From Epiperipatus broadwayi (lineage: Eukaryota > Onychophora > Udeonychophora > Euonychophora > Peripatidae), in the NCBI GenBank assembly GCA_028023455.1, contig JAQFVV010006335.1, positions 1,058,741 to 1,122,740 on the forward strand: DNA of 64,000 nt. The letters run 5' to 3'. The notes beneath the pieces are model-generated. The model ran no database searches. It had not been told where the DNA came from and saw only the letters and a list, made by a program, of their open reading frames with translations. The position numbers and the translations under genes are program-made. Shown here in pieces: positions 1-14,180 of this stretch (positions are counted from its first letter, which is position 1; every line of letters begins with the position of its first letter).

Positions 1-245
1 AAAGAAATATGACAAGAGTTGTTGGAAATAAAACAAAGTCAGCAAGCCGAGATGAAAGAAATATGACAAGAGTTGCTGGAAATGAAACAAAATATAACAA
101 AACAAAATGTAGAAATAAAACAGAGTCAACAAACAATACTGGAGATGCTGAGAGTATAAATGAAAGAAATGAGAAGAGAAATGACAGGAAGAGTAGAAGA
201 AACTCAACAAAAAGAAGTGGAGATAGGATGTTCAAATTTCATTTC
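1..245 (+). pseudogene. gag-like coiled-coil relic of an LTR retrotransposon
   Basis: Reading from base 1 gives a glutamine/glutamate/lysine-rich helix (QELLEIKQSQQAEMKE and similar) broken by TGA at 10 and 64 and TAA at 157. An 18-residue (54-bp) unit repeats, so the two TGA codons sit at the same place in successive units (EI*QELLE); a CGA to TGA change would explain both. The last part, starting MKEMRREMTGRVEE, resembles MKEIRCEITGKVEK in the reading frame at 36069-36563 (minus) inside the LTR element, so I infer a second, older copy of the same gag-like leader. The longer open frame from base 9 is an out-of-frame shadow. The element probably continues off the left edge. A host coiled-coil exon is the alternative but would not explain the likeness to the element at 36 kb. 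Confidence 0.55.
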
Positions 246-3200
246 ATACAAGGATGTAAACTGTGGATTTATACATAATTTAATTGTCATTGTAATTACA
301 TACTTTTTATCATATTCTGTAATACACTACCCTTTTAGTTTATAAATCTATCAAGATAATAAAACTATATTTCATATTTAGGTTCAAAACCATTCAAGCT
401 AAAATTGCTGAATATTTTTGTTTTATGAGGGTCTTTCTGATTTCTTTATTTTTTTCCTAAGATTAAACTCAATTAGTGACTTCTAGACATTATACATTAT
501 TAAATTAGGCTGACTTATGACATTATTTGCCATAATCATGTGAGCATTTGAATATAATTGAAAGTTTCAATTTTTAAAGGTATTCAATATTTAATATTTG
601 AAGATGGAAAAATCTAATGTATAATTACTACCAAAATATCATTATTACAAACCCTCAGACAAACACAATTTTTATATCTGTGGAATTCAACATACTGTTA
701 ATTCATCATACTGAAAATTCAAAGACCAAGAAAATGAAGTTCATATTTTTACTTTAATTGATTGAAATTAAAATTTTCACCAGTAAATATGTATTGCAAC
801 TTGATATCTGATTCAGGAAATTCTCTATAAATAGTTTAAACCCAATATCATATAAATCAAGGTTAAAATTGTAGCTACTGCACATATAACCTTGTTTAAC
901 ATTAGTATTTTTTTTAATTTTCTTAGATTTTCTACCTATAATAAAACATTCTCTCACTCTATGTATATAGACTATGAGTAAATTTTGATGAATAACCAAC
1001 TAATATCAAACAGTGCTACATTCATGTTAATAAAAGAATGAAATGTATTGATAGAATAAGTGAAAGAAATATCAAAATTAATACTTTGCTACTAATACTA
1101 TTTTGATACTTGCTTGGTAATAAAAAATATTGATAGTACTTTTGTTATAATGGATAACAATGATATTCCATAATAATTAATGCAGTCTTGTCTGATCCCC
1201 TTTTTTAAAAAAATGTGATGTCCATAAAGTTAGGCAGTAAACTTCATGAATTCATTTGTGTCTAGAAATTCCAATACTTTTTTTTAAATTACAATGTTAA
1301 CACAATATTTTAAAGCCATCATGGTGTCACATTGATATGTAATCTTTCCATTTTCACAATTATAAAGAACGATTTTAACTCCACCATGTTAAATATTTTT
1401 GTTCAAATTTTAATAATGTGATGTAATGCATATATATCATTAAATATTATTATAATATTTTTTAGCATTATTTTAAAGATAAAAAATATTCCTGTTCAAA
1501 ATATCCAAGTATTTTCCCCATCAAAATACCATTGGCATCATAAAACAGATGTTTAAGAGAATTTGATATTGTCTTTAAAGTCCACATGGTCTTTTATTGC
1601 AATAACAAAATCTAAATTAATCATGATCAGCTGATGTCTGTATATTTATTGCAGTTTTATATTCATATATTATTTTTTAACTTTATTATTAATTAATAAT
1701 CTGATATTAATGTTCTATATTTATTATGAGGTTTCATATTTACTTTATTAATAGTTAAGAAGGGATTTTCAGGTTCAGTATAAAATATGTAAATTGGAGG
1801 TCATTCATCTTTTCTAAATGTATGTGACTATGGGCACCAGTTGTATAGAATGATGTGGACAGCTGTAGGGTTTTTAAAGTCTGAGTTCAAATCCCTTCTA
1901 AATTACACTAAATTTGGTATAGACAGTTTACGTGTAAGAAAAAACATTTATTAATAATTATGCAAATGACATTTTTCTAATCAAGTCACTTATAATAGGA
2001 TCATTGTCAGTGAATGAGTTATGATTTTTTCCATTAGAACCAAGAATAAGTTTAAATGTATTCATAACAAACTTTTAAGAGAATCCATGCCTTAGTTACA
2101 GAACAATCCATAACTCAGTGATGTAACTATACTGAATCTTCAATATTATCAAAGTTTATGTTGAATAGCTGCTCAATTTACAATGGATGATGATGACAGT
2201 TTAATGATATATCTTTTTTTTTTACTCATTTGGTCAAAGTCATCAAAAAAGCTGCACATTATATGAGATAGATGGAGAAGTTTTTAAAATATGATGATGA
2301 TATATTCTGCTTTAACCATATTAAATTTTTTTAGAAATACAGCAATTCTTGAAATGGGATCATCTGACATAGAATAAAAGCAAGATTGTAATAATTATCA
2401 CGGGTTATTATTATTATCTATTAGAACAAAGGATATCTTTAAAAAGTTATGTTAAATAGGTTATTTCCAATCATAGATGAATGGTTACAAGAGATTAAAT
2501 GTGATTAAAAATAATTAAGAAGCACTATAAGCATTATTTTTATTGCCAGGCAAATGCAAGATAATTGTCAAAAACATATTGCTTTTGTTTATTTAATTAA
2601 TCAAGGCATTTAACTCAATTAAATAAATTGTTTTATGGAACTGTTTGAACTTAAATGATTCTTTCTCTAAATTTATTTATATTATATGACTTCTAAATGT
2701 TGGAATGAAAGAAATGATTATTACTAAATGTGGATAATCTGAGGTATCTGAAATAAAAATTAATGGTAAAAAGATGATTTTATATCTTTATGATTGTTAA
2801 AACCCTATAGGTAGTTTAATGAACCAGGAACCAAGATGTGAGACAGATTTGATGGTGGCATTTAAAATTTTAATCAACTTAAATAGAAATAATAAAAAAC
2901 TTTGTTGGATTTGCAATACAATGATGTTTGTGCTATCTTTATCAGTTCAATATACAATCTACAGAATATGCTTAATATTATGAATAAAACATATAAAGTC
3001 TTCCTGATTGATGTTTTGACACATGAAAAAAAAACATATTAAACCTTTGATTTAATAATTAATATTTCAAAAATTGAATTCTTTATCAGTCAATAATGGA
3101 AAAAATAAAAGCTACTATATTTTAGCTTGGATTGTTATCAATTTGTTAAATGTAATGCAATATAAATATTTTGGTCGAATTTTAAAGAAGATGGGCATAG

Positions 3201-5077
3201 ATGTTAAGGTGCACCCTAAATATCAATATGTCCCTGGTTTGAACAAATTAAAAGATACATGGGAAAAAAATAAATTTTATTCAATGTAAAACTGTTAACA
3301 TAAATGCACTTTTGATTTAAAAAAACATGCATCTAAATTATACATATATTATTTTGCTTACTTTATTGTATAAAAGTAAAGCTTATATATTGCATTAATA
3401 TAATGTGAATATAGTAGAAAATTTTAATTTTAGGATCATATGACCAAAAATGTATTGTTTACCTTGTTGAATGTGATACTACAGAGTTCACATTAAGATA
3501 TTTCTATGAAGAAGTTACAATAATTAAAAAAGCAAGTCATATATAACATGACATTATTTTAATAAGCTTGTAGTTACAAAAATGTAATACAGAGAGCATA
3601 CCATTAGCTCAAACAAGCTCTTAATTAATGTGACAATAAATTTGAATGTATATTTATGGAAAACACTATTGAAAAGATATGATAGAGAATAGCAAACATT
3701 AAATAAAAGCCATTAAAATGTTGAAATATTTTAAAAAATAAAGTATAAGACAGCACAGAATATGATATGTATATGTGTAAGTATTTGTGCTTGACATGAT
3801 GGTTTAAATAATCATAACATTTATTTTAGTGAAGTATTATTGTTATTATTATTTTATTTTTGACTACTATTTTTTTCCTTGGAAGTCAACTAACTATACT
3901 TCATTGAGAGTGATGTTTTTTAAAGAATGATCATAAATTTGTTGTGAATATAATGAGAATAAAATATATTTTAATGCCATTTTAATTTTAGCCTGGAAAA
4001 TACTATGACTATTATATATCCAACACTTTACACTTGCATGTTCTCATATAATAGGAACACATTTTGTATTTTGTTTCTAATTATAATGCAATCTATTAAC
4101 TAGCACAGTTTTTACATGTGAGCAATTATTTTATTTTATAGCTATGTCAATGCTTTAACCAAGTGTTATCTGACAGTCAGTTTTTGTGTTTTTAAATATT
4201 TGACAACATTAGTCATTTGAGTTTGCAGCAACAATATTATTATTTTTAATAAATGTGAACATTACTTTTTACACAAGAAAAATTATATTTTTAATGGCAT
4301 TGATACTATTCAGTAAGGAATACAAGCTTCTTTTTAAATTTCTTTATTTTAATATTGAAATACATGAAGTAAAACACTCAATATAGATATCATTGTGCAT
4401 AAATAAATAAAAATATTGACTTAGTCCTTACAGTATATCCAACACTATGTCATATCCTTTTATTTATTTATCTGACTATCCAAAAAGAACCTCTCATTAA
4501 GTAACTGCATATTTAATTTTTTTCCATTGGAAATGGGCTTTACTAAGAATTATCTTTAGACAGATCTTAAAAAAGTATTTGCCTCAAGTAAAGTTAAAAT
4601 ATTTATGTACACATATTTTGAAATTAAAAAAGGTCAGTTTTAATCCCACTTTCAATATGTATACCATTTCTGTGATAAGCAAATAATATTTAGTTTGCAT
4701 AAAGATATACCATTTTTCTGTGTTTAATACTGGACTGAAATCTAGTCAAAATACATTTCATTAGGAATTCTACTCCTTCAAATAAAGATTGAAACTGAAA
4801 ATTTTTAAACTATTAACTGTATTCTCATAATTACTTTTATCATGTTTTAATAGAAAAAAATTCCTTACAGTATACTGTGTTTAATAATAATTCAATTACA
4901 AATAAATTTATTAAACCATACATAAATAAGAAATCATTAGAAACTTTTGAAAACAAAATGAATTACATTTTAAGATATCACTAAAGTTGATTTAGAGAGA
5001 ATTAAATCAACCTTTTTCATTATTTATTTATTGTTTTAGTAATTTTTTAAGAATTTGAAACTTCTCTCTTAATATTA
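246..5077. other. AT-rich intergenic stretch, nothing recognised
   Basis: Homopolymer-rich, stop-dense sequence on both strands. The short frames near 754-999 and 3074-3289 have no domain, codon bias or extension and look like chance. I see no repeat shared with the rest of the window. Confidence 0.6.
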
Positions 5078-5263
5078 TAATACATAAAATTAAAAGTGTG
5101 TGAAGCCTTGAAAGAGAAACTATAAAGAGTGGAAAAATATTAAACGCAAAGTATTGCTATGAATAGGAGGTTACATGCATCAAAAGCGCTTAGCGTTTAA
5201 TATTTTTGCACTCTTTATGGTTTCTCTTTCAAGCGCTTCACACATTTTTAATTTTATGTATTA
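5078..5263. mobile_element. short hairpin (MITE-like) element
   Basis: Two arms of about 70 bp (5078-5149 and 5194-5263) are inverted copies: the left begins TAATACATAAAATTAAAAG and the right ends in its near-complement. A spacer of about 45 bp separates them. The arms differ at only a few bases and the right arm carries two AGCGCTT-type CpG sites, unusual in this sequence. No coding potential. Size and shape suit a MITE or foldback element; no clear target-site duplication is visible. Confidence 0.6.
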
Positions 5264-5631
5264 CTGTTTTAATCTAAGAAATAGTGACATTCAAAAAATT
5301 ATTGCATAGATTTTAAATTTCAAAATAGTGTTTTTATTTTAGTTTTAGTTAGAATTATTAAATTAATTCTATTTTTCTATTGATAGAATTAATTACAAAA
5401 AAAGTATTTTTGTTTTGTTATAAACTTTGAATAAGTTAAGTTATTGAAATTAGTGTGACATAGTAATTAAAGCAGTTTCCTACTATGGCTGTGGACTGAA
5501 GTAAAGGCTAGATGAATCTTGACATTTATATCAGGTTACAAACAATCTTAAGCTATTTTTTTACAGACAGGCATTCCCTAGGCAGTCCAACCAGTGACCA
5601 ATAAATTACTATTTAACATAAATATTTCCCA

Positions 5632-5632
<1 letters not shown>

Positions 5633-5685
<53 letters not shown>

Positions 5686-5698
5686 CAACAACAACAAC

Positions 5699-5745
<47 letters not shown>

Positions 5746-5746
5746 C

Positions 5747-5827
<81 letters not shown>
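5633..5827. repeat. (TAA)n microsatellite, about 195 bp
   Basis: Near-perfect TAA repeat interrupted by short AAC runs at about 5682-5699 and 5742-5749. The long poly-Asn, poly-Leu and poly-Tyr frames it creates are repeat artefacts, not genes. Confidence 0.95.
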
Positions 5828-5828
<1 letters not shown>

Positions 5829-7902
5829 TGTGTAATTTGTCATATAACACATAACATAAACTCTGACTACTCTACCACTATTCATTTTATATAGCAATAA
5901 GATAATAACTTTAATTAAATATCACTAAAGCCTTTTCCACATAATTAATGCATTACAGACTCTACTCACTATAAATTTAATCTAAAAATTATTGATTATT
6001 CATCCATTATATATATTTTTAATAAATTATAATTTATAACTAAACACATATTTAAAATAAATAGCTAAAATATTAGCTAGAGATAATATATATATATATT
6101 CATTACAATTTAAAATATTTACAAGAAACTGATTTGATTTAATAAAATAGTCTCCAATTACTCAAGAGGGAAGGAAACTAAATAAATCAACAAATTTGTA
6201 ACAAACTCAATATAGATCTATTTATGTTATCTACTGAATGTTCTTGTCAAGTTGTAGACAGCTCAAAATAGATTTAATTCCATCCATTTATCAAAAAAGC
6301 CATATAAATTTCATAATAGCATGTAAAGAATTTTCACAACTTGAATAAACATACTACTTGAATGGCAAAAAAAATTCAATTTAAGAATACCATGAAATTG
6401 TATTTAATTTAGATTACTAGTAATTAGTTTCTATAATATTTTTGAATATGACTGTTTATTGTAAACAACACTGTCTCTACGCACACACACACACACTAAA
6501 AGATAAACAAGATTTATTTTAAAGTCACTATACTTACATTTACTGCTAAATAAACATATATACATATTTAATTTTATTTCAACTTCGTTTTTATCTGTAA
6601 TAACTTATTTTACATATATATATGTTAGCATGCCTGATGATGTGCATGAATCTCCTTCAATATGTTTTCTGTTTTGCTTAATGAACTTTCATGCTTAACA
6701 TCATAATCATATATATATAGCCTATTGTGAATACACTTTTATACACTTTTCAAACATCTATTTCTCATGATCTGCAACTAAGAGTCCACGCATATTTCTT
6801 TTGGCAGTCAAACAAATTAATTTTTAATATGTTAAGTAAGAATTTTAATAATGGCTGAATAATTTAGTCTAAAGATTTAATTTAGTATATTTGTTCAAAA
6901 TAGACCTTTAGTATAATGGAATACATTATAATGTTAATTTTAACTAATTGTATGAATGTAGATACCTCTCTTCCCAATTTTTTTTACTTAGGATAAATTT
7001 AAAATTGTTATCTGTAGACTATAATATATTAATGTATGCAGGACTTAGTACATATACACTCTTTGCTGACATTTGACTTAAGAAATAAACATCATGGTTA
7101 ATATTACTTTTAATTTAATTCATTTCAAATGATGTATGTACAATATTTTATTTAAAAGTGCTTTTATTTCATTGAATGTTTAAACAATGCACTGAAAACT
7201 TCCCAAAATTTTTTTTATCATAATCTGGATTGGAATATTTAATTTGAAATAAAAGAAGAAACATTAATTAATCAATACAGTCATTAGAGTTAAAATAGTA
7301 ATTAAATTATAAGGATTCCATTACTTTTATTTGAAGTTAAATAGAGCATTAAAGTCTGTGGTTGAAAAATATAATTATTTGATCATTTCATGGTATATTT
7401 ATTTGTTTTGTGTTTATATTACTTGTAGCAAATTTATTATAATCCATAGTAATATATTCAATAAATACTTATAATTATAGTAGAAAAGATTTATGCATAT
7501 AACGCGTTATAATCATATGTTTTATGTTTTAAAATATTGGGAACCAAATATGATTGGCATACTAAAATGAATCTCTCTTGCTTATTTCACTTTTTGAACA
7601 ACCCAATCATAGATGTTTTAGAATTATTAGATAATTTTTTCAGTAAATGTTATTTTTTTCTAAAACAATAAGGTAACTATCCTGATATAAAAGTAAAACT
7701 CTAACAACATTAATAAAAGATTTTATTTGTTGTACTATTATACATAGTTTTCTATATTATATCATATTTCTGATTTATTTTTTTTAGTTGATTTCTTCAT
7801 TTAGTCATAAAAATTATAATAGAAGGCTCAATATTGATTTTTAATTTTATTACATCACTTACATTAAATACAATTTTTTTAATCTCTGCATTATTATTAT
7901 TG
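5828..7902. other. AT-rich intergenic stretch, nothing recognised
   Basis: No open frame with protein character. A (CA)n run of about 8 units lies at 6481-6496. Otherwise low-complexity A/T sequence. Confidence 0.6.
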
Positions 7903-8070
7903 CTATTAAATCAAAATGCTTTAGATTAGCCTATATAATTAGAAAGTAGCTTGAAGATAAGATAGCCAATATTATCTTTATGAAGTTGTAATCTTGGGTT
8001 AAGATTTGTAGATGTCACTCTCATGATAAAATTAAGCACTAAAGGTACATTGTATTAAGGTTAAACTCTT
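7903..8070 (+). repeat. diverged direct duplication, copy 1
   Basis: About 165 bp that reappears at 8258-8420 in the same orientation. Shared blocks include CTATATAATTAGAAAGTAG, TTGAAGATAAGATAG/G and TCATGATAAAATTAAGCACT. Divergence is substantial, so this is an old local duplication or two fragments of one repeat. It has no coding potential. Confidence 0.7.
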
Positions 8071-8257
8071 ATATGCATTTATGTGCTGACCATGCACTTA
8101 ATAAGAATTAATCTTTATAACTTTAAATTGATTTGAAATATTTCTAAGTAGAACATCAAAATATTAACTCACTATGAATCGAAAGATTTCATGAATGTTG
8201 ATTTTTAAATGAGACAATGAACTTAATAAGTGAAGAACTTACTAGCTTCACACTTTC

Positions 8258-8420
8258 AAATCAGAATGCTTTACATTTGTCTATATAATTAGAAAGTAGG
8301 TTGAAGATAAGATGGTTGCTCTAATCTTTATAAAGTCATAATCTTGTGCTAAGGAGTGTAGAGGTCCTTCTCATGATAAAATTAAGCACTCAATACACAT
8401 AGTATTAAAATTAAAACATT
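8258..8420 (+). repeat. diverged direct duplication, copy 2
   Basis: Partner of 7903-8070, offset by about 355 bp, sharing the same ordered blocks. The compound trinucleotide array begins directly after it. Confidence 0.7.
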
Positions 8421-8435
8421 ATATTTATTTATTTA

Positions 8436-8793
<358 letters not shown>

Positions 8794-9687
8794 TGGGTAA
8801 ATGACATCAATGATAATTTATTCTGCATTAATATGGTACAAGTTTGATATTTATACCATTTCAATGTTCTTATTTATTTATTTCATTATTTCATTTTAAA
8901 ATTCTAGTTTTCACTTTCATATTTGCTTATAAATAATGAACATTGTTTTATATGAAAATGGATCTAGAATATGACATTATTCACATTAAATTTTGCATAC
9001 TACCAAAAATCAGCAAGCAGATACTTTCTTACATTAGACTTAAACTCTTACTAAAAATACAAATGACCAAGATAAAATCATATTGTTTTTTGTCTTACAA
9101 TATTCTGAATAAATTCTATGCATACACTAACTATGAGCCAATGTCATTAAAACAATAACAATAGTACATTATATTATTTTTAGATTATTTAAAAAAATCA
9201 TTTTCGGTAATTAATTATTATAAAATGGGTATGTATAAACAATGTAATTATTATTTATTTTTCCTTCCTTCAATAACCAATGCATTAAGCATCAGCATCA
9301 ACAACCATTATCAATCCACTGCAGGATGAAAGTCCCTCCAAATTCAATCCATTTCTTATCTTTAGCTTCTCTTCTCCACATCACCACTGCACTCTTTCTC
9401 ATTTCATTCATCACATACATGCACTTGTGTGTTATATTATTTCCACCATTTAGTAATGACAACGTTTTAAAAAAAAATCAAACTTTATTATATTTTTACA
9501 AGTATATTCAACTCATTCTCTGTCTAAATGAATTATTATAGTAACATAAGGTATTTATTAACACTATGAATAAGTTTATATTTTCAGTGTTATTTGTTTA
9601 ATAATCATAATTTATTTATGGGGTTTATTCAAATTATTACAATATATGTATGTAAACATATATATATATATATATATACATGTTTGA

Positions 9688-9741
<54 letters not shown>

Positions 9742-10200
9742 CAAACATGTATACATTTGTTTGTTTTTAATACCCAGAATATAACAACACTTTGATTGGA
9801 AACTATCAACGATCTATTGAGTAGTAGAAAATATTCAGTCACATAGATGCGTTTTGAATGATTTTATTCGATACTAAGCATGTATATAATGATAATTTTA
9901 TTAATAATTAATCAAAAATACATAATGAAAATTGGAGAAAATATACAATTACAATTATGTATTTTTTTAGTAATAATAATAATATTAAAACTCATGACTT
10001 ATAACCCCCCTTTCATTCAATACTAACTTTCCTGTTTAGGATTATGAATTACTGTTTGACCAGGGAATCTTAGATAGAAGCATTGTATGGAGGCCTCCAC
10101 AAATGAATAGAAATATTTGTCATTTTGTGAGATGGATGAATTAGATGCATTGTTTAAATTTGAGATAATTTTTAGTGTATGAATTATTATTGTACATACT
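8794..10200. other. AT-rich intergenic stretch with a (TA)n palindrome
   Basis: The only structure is at 9659-9752: (TA)n tracts with flanks CATGTTTGAATATATA and TATAATTCAAACATG that are inverted copies. Short frames at 8943-9158 and 9326-9541 show no protein character. Confidence 0.6.
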
Positions 10201-10201
10201 C

Positions 10202-10283
10202 TTTTTTTTTCTCATGTGTCATCGCATCAGCCTGGAAGTGAACCCACTAACCCTGGACAACTGCTTGTAAATGAGCAGCCGTC
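10202..10283 (-). mobile_element. 5'-truncated tRNA-derived SINE
   Basis: Read on the minus strand it contains AAGCAGTTGTCC, GGGTTCACTTCC (a pol III B-box match) and GCTGATGC..TGACACATGAG, followed by an A-run at 10202-10210. The same string order occurs in the fuller copy at 11368-11456. The A-box half is missing here, which fits 5' truncation by target-primed insertion. Confidence 0.65.
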
Positions 10284-11367
10284 TTAATACTGAAATATGT
10301 ACGATTTGCAAAGACAAACATTTCTTTAACAGAAATTTTTAAACATTTATAGATACTGTTTATTTGATACAAGAAATAAATTTTGGTATAGAAATAATTA
10401 TTTTCCTCATATTGTACTGTTATCAATTCTAAACTGTAGAATTTTGATGTAGTATTCAGATTAAAATCATTATATAAAAGGCTTTCCATTTTTATTGTTT
10501 AAGATTAGCATTACACGTCTTTTTTTTTTTCAGAATTTATATTTGATTCTAATGAAATTAAATTTTAAAAATTTATAGGACAATAAATTTTAAACTCTCC
10601 TTCAGTGTAATTTTGAAATCGTATATAGAGATAGATAGATATATTATCTATGAAAAATGCTAAGTATCTTGTTATAATATATTAATAAATTAAATAGATA
10701 TATAAATTTCTGATATATTTATATAATTCAGCCGCAAATTATTTATGTCTAAACTCAGTTTAACCATATAATTTATACAGAGTAAAATTGGTGGAAAAAA
10801 AAACTCTAATTTATTAATTACATTATATTCTAGATTTCACAACTTTTTTGTTCAAAACAATTAAAAGTAAATAAATTACTTGCTATTGTAATGAAGGTGA
10901 CTTTCAATAACTTAATTAATTTGAAGCAAACCTAATTAGCATATAAAGCAGCAACGTTATGTAAATGAGAAAGGTGATTAAATTTTCTAATACACAGTAC
11001 TTGACAGCAAGAGATAGACTCAGATAGTAATATATAAAAAAATATTTAAATAATTAAAAGAACATGACAATAAATGAAATTTAACAGTATTTCATTTATT
11101 AATCACAATTAGACACGTCTATCAATTGTTCATTTTTAAATGACATTAATTGCTTTAATTTAATTGTTATGAATTATCTGGAAATAAATAAAATGGTTTA
11201 TATATTTTAAACTATTTTTTATTCATAATATTATTGTTTTTTCACAAAAAAATTAAATTTTAAAATTGTAATTAAAATTAATTGCATTATAAATAAGAAT
11301 AATGAAAAAAAAACTCAATAAAGTGTATAATTTTCAACTTTGTAATACATTGTCATATATATATATT

Positions 11368-11456
11368 CATGTGTCAAAGCATCAGCAGGGAAGTGAACCC
11401 GGGACAACTGCTTGAAAGGCATCTGTGCTGACCACTCGGCCACCGACGCTTGACCA
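11368..11456 (-). mobile_element. tRNA-derived SINE head
   Basis: The minus strand carries TGGCCGAGTGG (A box, 11432-11442) and GGGTTCACTTCCC (B box, 11388-11400) about 40 bp apart, the internal RNA polymerase III promoter layout of a tRNA, in a Leu/Ser-type context (GGCCGAGTGGTCAG). It cannot fold as a full tRNA because the acceptor stem does not pair, so I call it a SINE. Its tail, TGACACATGAA, is shared with the copy at 10202-10283. The lineage of the family is not known to me. Confidence 0.7.
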
Positions 11457-12066
11457 AATAAGCTTATTTAAAGTACAATTTCTATGTTGAACAACTAAAA
11501 TTTTTAAAAAACAACTAAAATTTTTACAATTTATTAAACATTAATAAAATGCTTTATTTTTTTACTCTGTGATTCTAAAAAAAAACTATATATTTATGAT
11601 TAAATATAATTTTTGAAATAAACACTTAAGTAAAAATTACAACTTACATATACAGGATATATGCATACAATTATCTTAATTACCTTAATGTATGCAATAA
11701 AGTTGCTAACCATACATATACATATTTGGGTTTTTAAATTTTTTCTTGTATATACTAGTGATATTTAAATACATAATTTATAAACATATAGAAAAATAAT
11801 TTTATAGATTTGTTATATAATATTTATAACATATATTTCATGTTTTTTTCCATAAACCATATTAATGAATTTTTAATTTAAATATGTATTGATAACATTT
11901 TTGAATTAATAAAAGCTGATGTTATATCGCTTGTAATATTTCTATAAAGTTTAAATTATATAACAAAATATTTTTGGGACTGAGATTGGTAATATTACTT
12001 TCTTTGCATAGGTATGGGTATCTACTTATAGACTTTATTATATAAAATTAAATATATATATATATA

Positions 12067-13990
12067 TTATAACAGCCTGGGAGTTAGAGTCTTACCGTAT
12101 CTGCCTTACAGGGCACCACTAGGCCATTGAACCTAGAAAATTTATAGAGTAGGCAGATACATGCTGTTAAAGATCCAACCTTTATTTATTAAGACCCTCA
12201 GCCCTTGCCACTAGCTCAGTGAGATGCAAAGATAATAATATATAACTTTATTTAATTTATATCTTAAATGTAAAAAAAAATAAATGCCACTGCCAGTAAT
12301 TAAAGCACAAACAACATTTATTAATGCACATATATAATCATTTAAAATTTGAGGAATAACATTTGTTATCTTAAATTTTAATATTAACTTTTGAATTTAA
12401 ATTATTATTTTAAATTTTAAACTACCTGTACAGATGAATTTAATAATATTTTTTTAAGAGTGTTGAGTATGAATAAACTACATAGATTGCATTTCAAAAA
12501 AAAATCTATCCTTTATTTAACCTTAGGCCAAAAGTTCACAGTCAAACCGACATTAATCCATCTGATACATCTAGGTATTCAATGGATCATGAAATACGAC
12601 AGCACAAATACTATACTGGCATGAATGTACATCTGAACACTATGGTTAGAGAAGACATTGACTCTTGTCGAGACAGAAATGCTACATCTGTCTGGCAAGA
12701 AGAACAATAAAAAAACTCCATAGGAAGGAATGTTTTCCATCTTTCTATCCCCTTCCATAGGCAAAATGGGGTGTGTGGCATATAATGGAGATCCTGCACA
12801 TGGCGGAACTCATACTACATTTACTAATTACACTGATATATCCAATGCATTGATCCAATCCAACTACAAAACAAAATAACCTAAGATTAACCTTCCCTTA
12901 ATTAATTAATATAACTTTACAAATCTATATATCGATTAATGCCCAACTTAATTTTAACATTTATATAATTTCGCACAGATAAATTTTATACAAGTTTGTT
13001 TTATAATGTGAGTATAGATTGGCTACATATATTACACAGTTAAAAACATCTCAAAATAAACATAAATGATCAAAATATAAAGTCATTGATGGAACTGCAG
13101 AGGAAAATTTACAAGAAATCCAATGGCATTCATCATAAGATGCCACATTGACGCCAATAACTAAAAAGACATCCGAATAAATACATTTTACATATCTATA
13201 TATTCTAATCAAATATGAAAACAAAAACATAATTAAACATTAATGAATCTATGCAAGCACCCTTAAATTTAATGCATTTAAATAATTTATATAACAAATA
13301 TTAATAAAAAAAATGGAAATGATTTGTAGCAAACTCAAATGTATAAAAATTAAACATTAATAATTGATATGAAAAGTTAGATTAAAGTTCATTTAAAAAA
13401 AATATGTTTAGCTTGTCAAATCTTTAAAGTTCTTAATTACCTGTAGTAAAATTTTTCCATTCATATTTTACAGTAGAAGAGCTCCCAGTTCCTGTTATCA
13501 ATTCCCACAAAGTCTTCATTTGAACACTGGTCTATCTGAAGAATGGCTTTAGCTGGTTCAATCCTGGTATTACAGTCATTTCATTTTAAATAAGTGAGAG
13601 ACAGTGACAAATGTGTTTTATCACAAGTGTGTCTTATTGCTCTTCTCACAAAATCAATCTGGAACTGTTCTTAATTTCAATATTTTTCTTTTTATACCAA
13701 TCGTCCAGATTCCCTGAACAATTTTTTCATGTTCCAATTTTTTGTTATGGTCTGAGCCTTCATTGCTGCTTCTATTGGACATCTAATTTATTTTTGTTCT
13801 CTTATCTATATTTCAACTGACTTTTTTATATAAGATCCCCAAGGGCTAGCCCACTTTTCAATAATTAATAAACACATCATTTCCATTTACAAAAATATTT
13901 TATCTTTAGATCTTGTACTTTGATATAAAAAAATATGTTCAATTTTTTTTTTTTTAAAATGAAAATAAATTTTAAAGTTTTGCATCTGTG

Positions 13991-14078
<88 letters not shown>

Positions 14079-14180
14079 TTGAACAATTCTTAAATTTTAG
14101 CTTTTATTTTTTTATTATTTACGAACTTAAAACCGTTTTTATTCTAATTTTAAATTAATGTAACGGTATATACCATTACA
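12067..14180 (+). mobile_element. 2-kb repeat family, copy A
   Basis: First of three copies (others 14685-16731, and 26682-28730 inverted). It starts TATAACAGCCTGGGAGTTAGAG directly after a short (TA)n and ends in an imperfect palindrome TGTAACGG..CCATTACA. The first and last about ten bases are inverted near-copies (TATAAYGGTC/TGTAATGGTA), suggesting short terminal inverted repeats. Two (TA)n expansions lie inside at about 13998-14073. No frame stays open across all copies; the frames at 12579-12799 and 13611-13820 are not conserved. A minus-strand stretch near 13450-13580 reads NTRIEPAKA, then EDFVGID; indels disrupt it in copy B. Probably a non-autonomous transposon of uncertain class. Confidence 0.7.
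13998..14073. repeat. (TA)n inside repeat copy A
   Basis: Two (TA)n blocks separated by TCATATG. Copy B has only a short TATATATA at the same place, and copy C a few units, so the expansion arose after the copies separated. Confidence 0.9.

Noticed and set aside
9-278. 89-codon frame MTRVVGNKTKS..
   Set aside because: Out of frame with the coiled-coil relic that matches the LTR element; it stays open only because the stops are in the true frame.
5578-5897. Long poly-Leu, poly-Asn and poly-Tyr frames
   Set aside because: They are the three readings of a (TAA)n microsatellite.
11368-11456. Functional tRNA gene
   Set aside because: A and B boxes are present but the acceptor and anticodon stems do not pair, and a related truncated copy lies nearby.
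12579-12799. Frames in repeat copy A (and 27925-28246 in copy C)
   Set aside because: Not colinear between the copies because of indels; no conserved protein.
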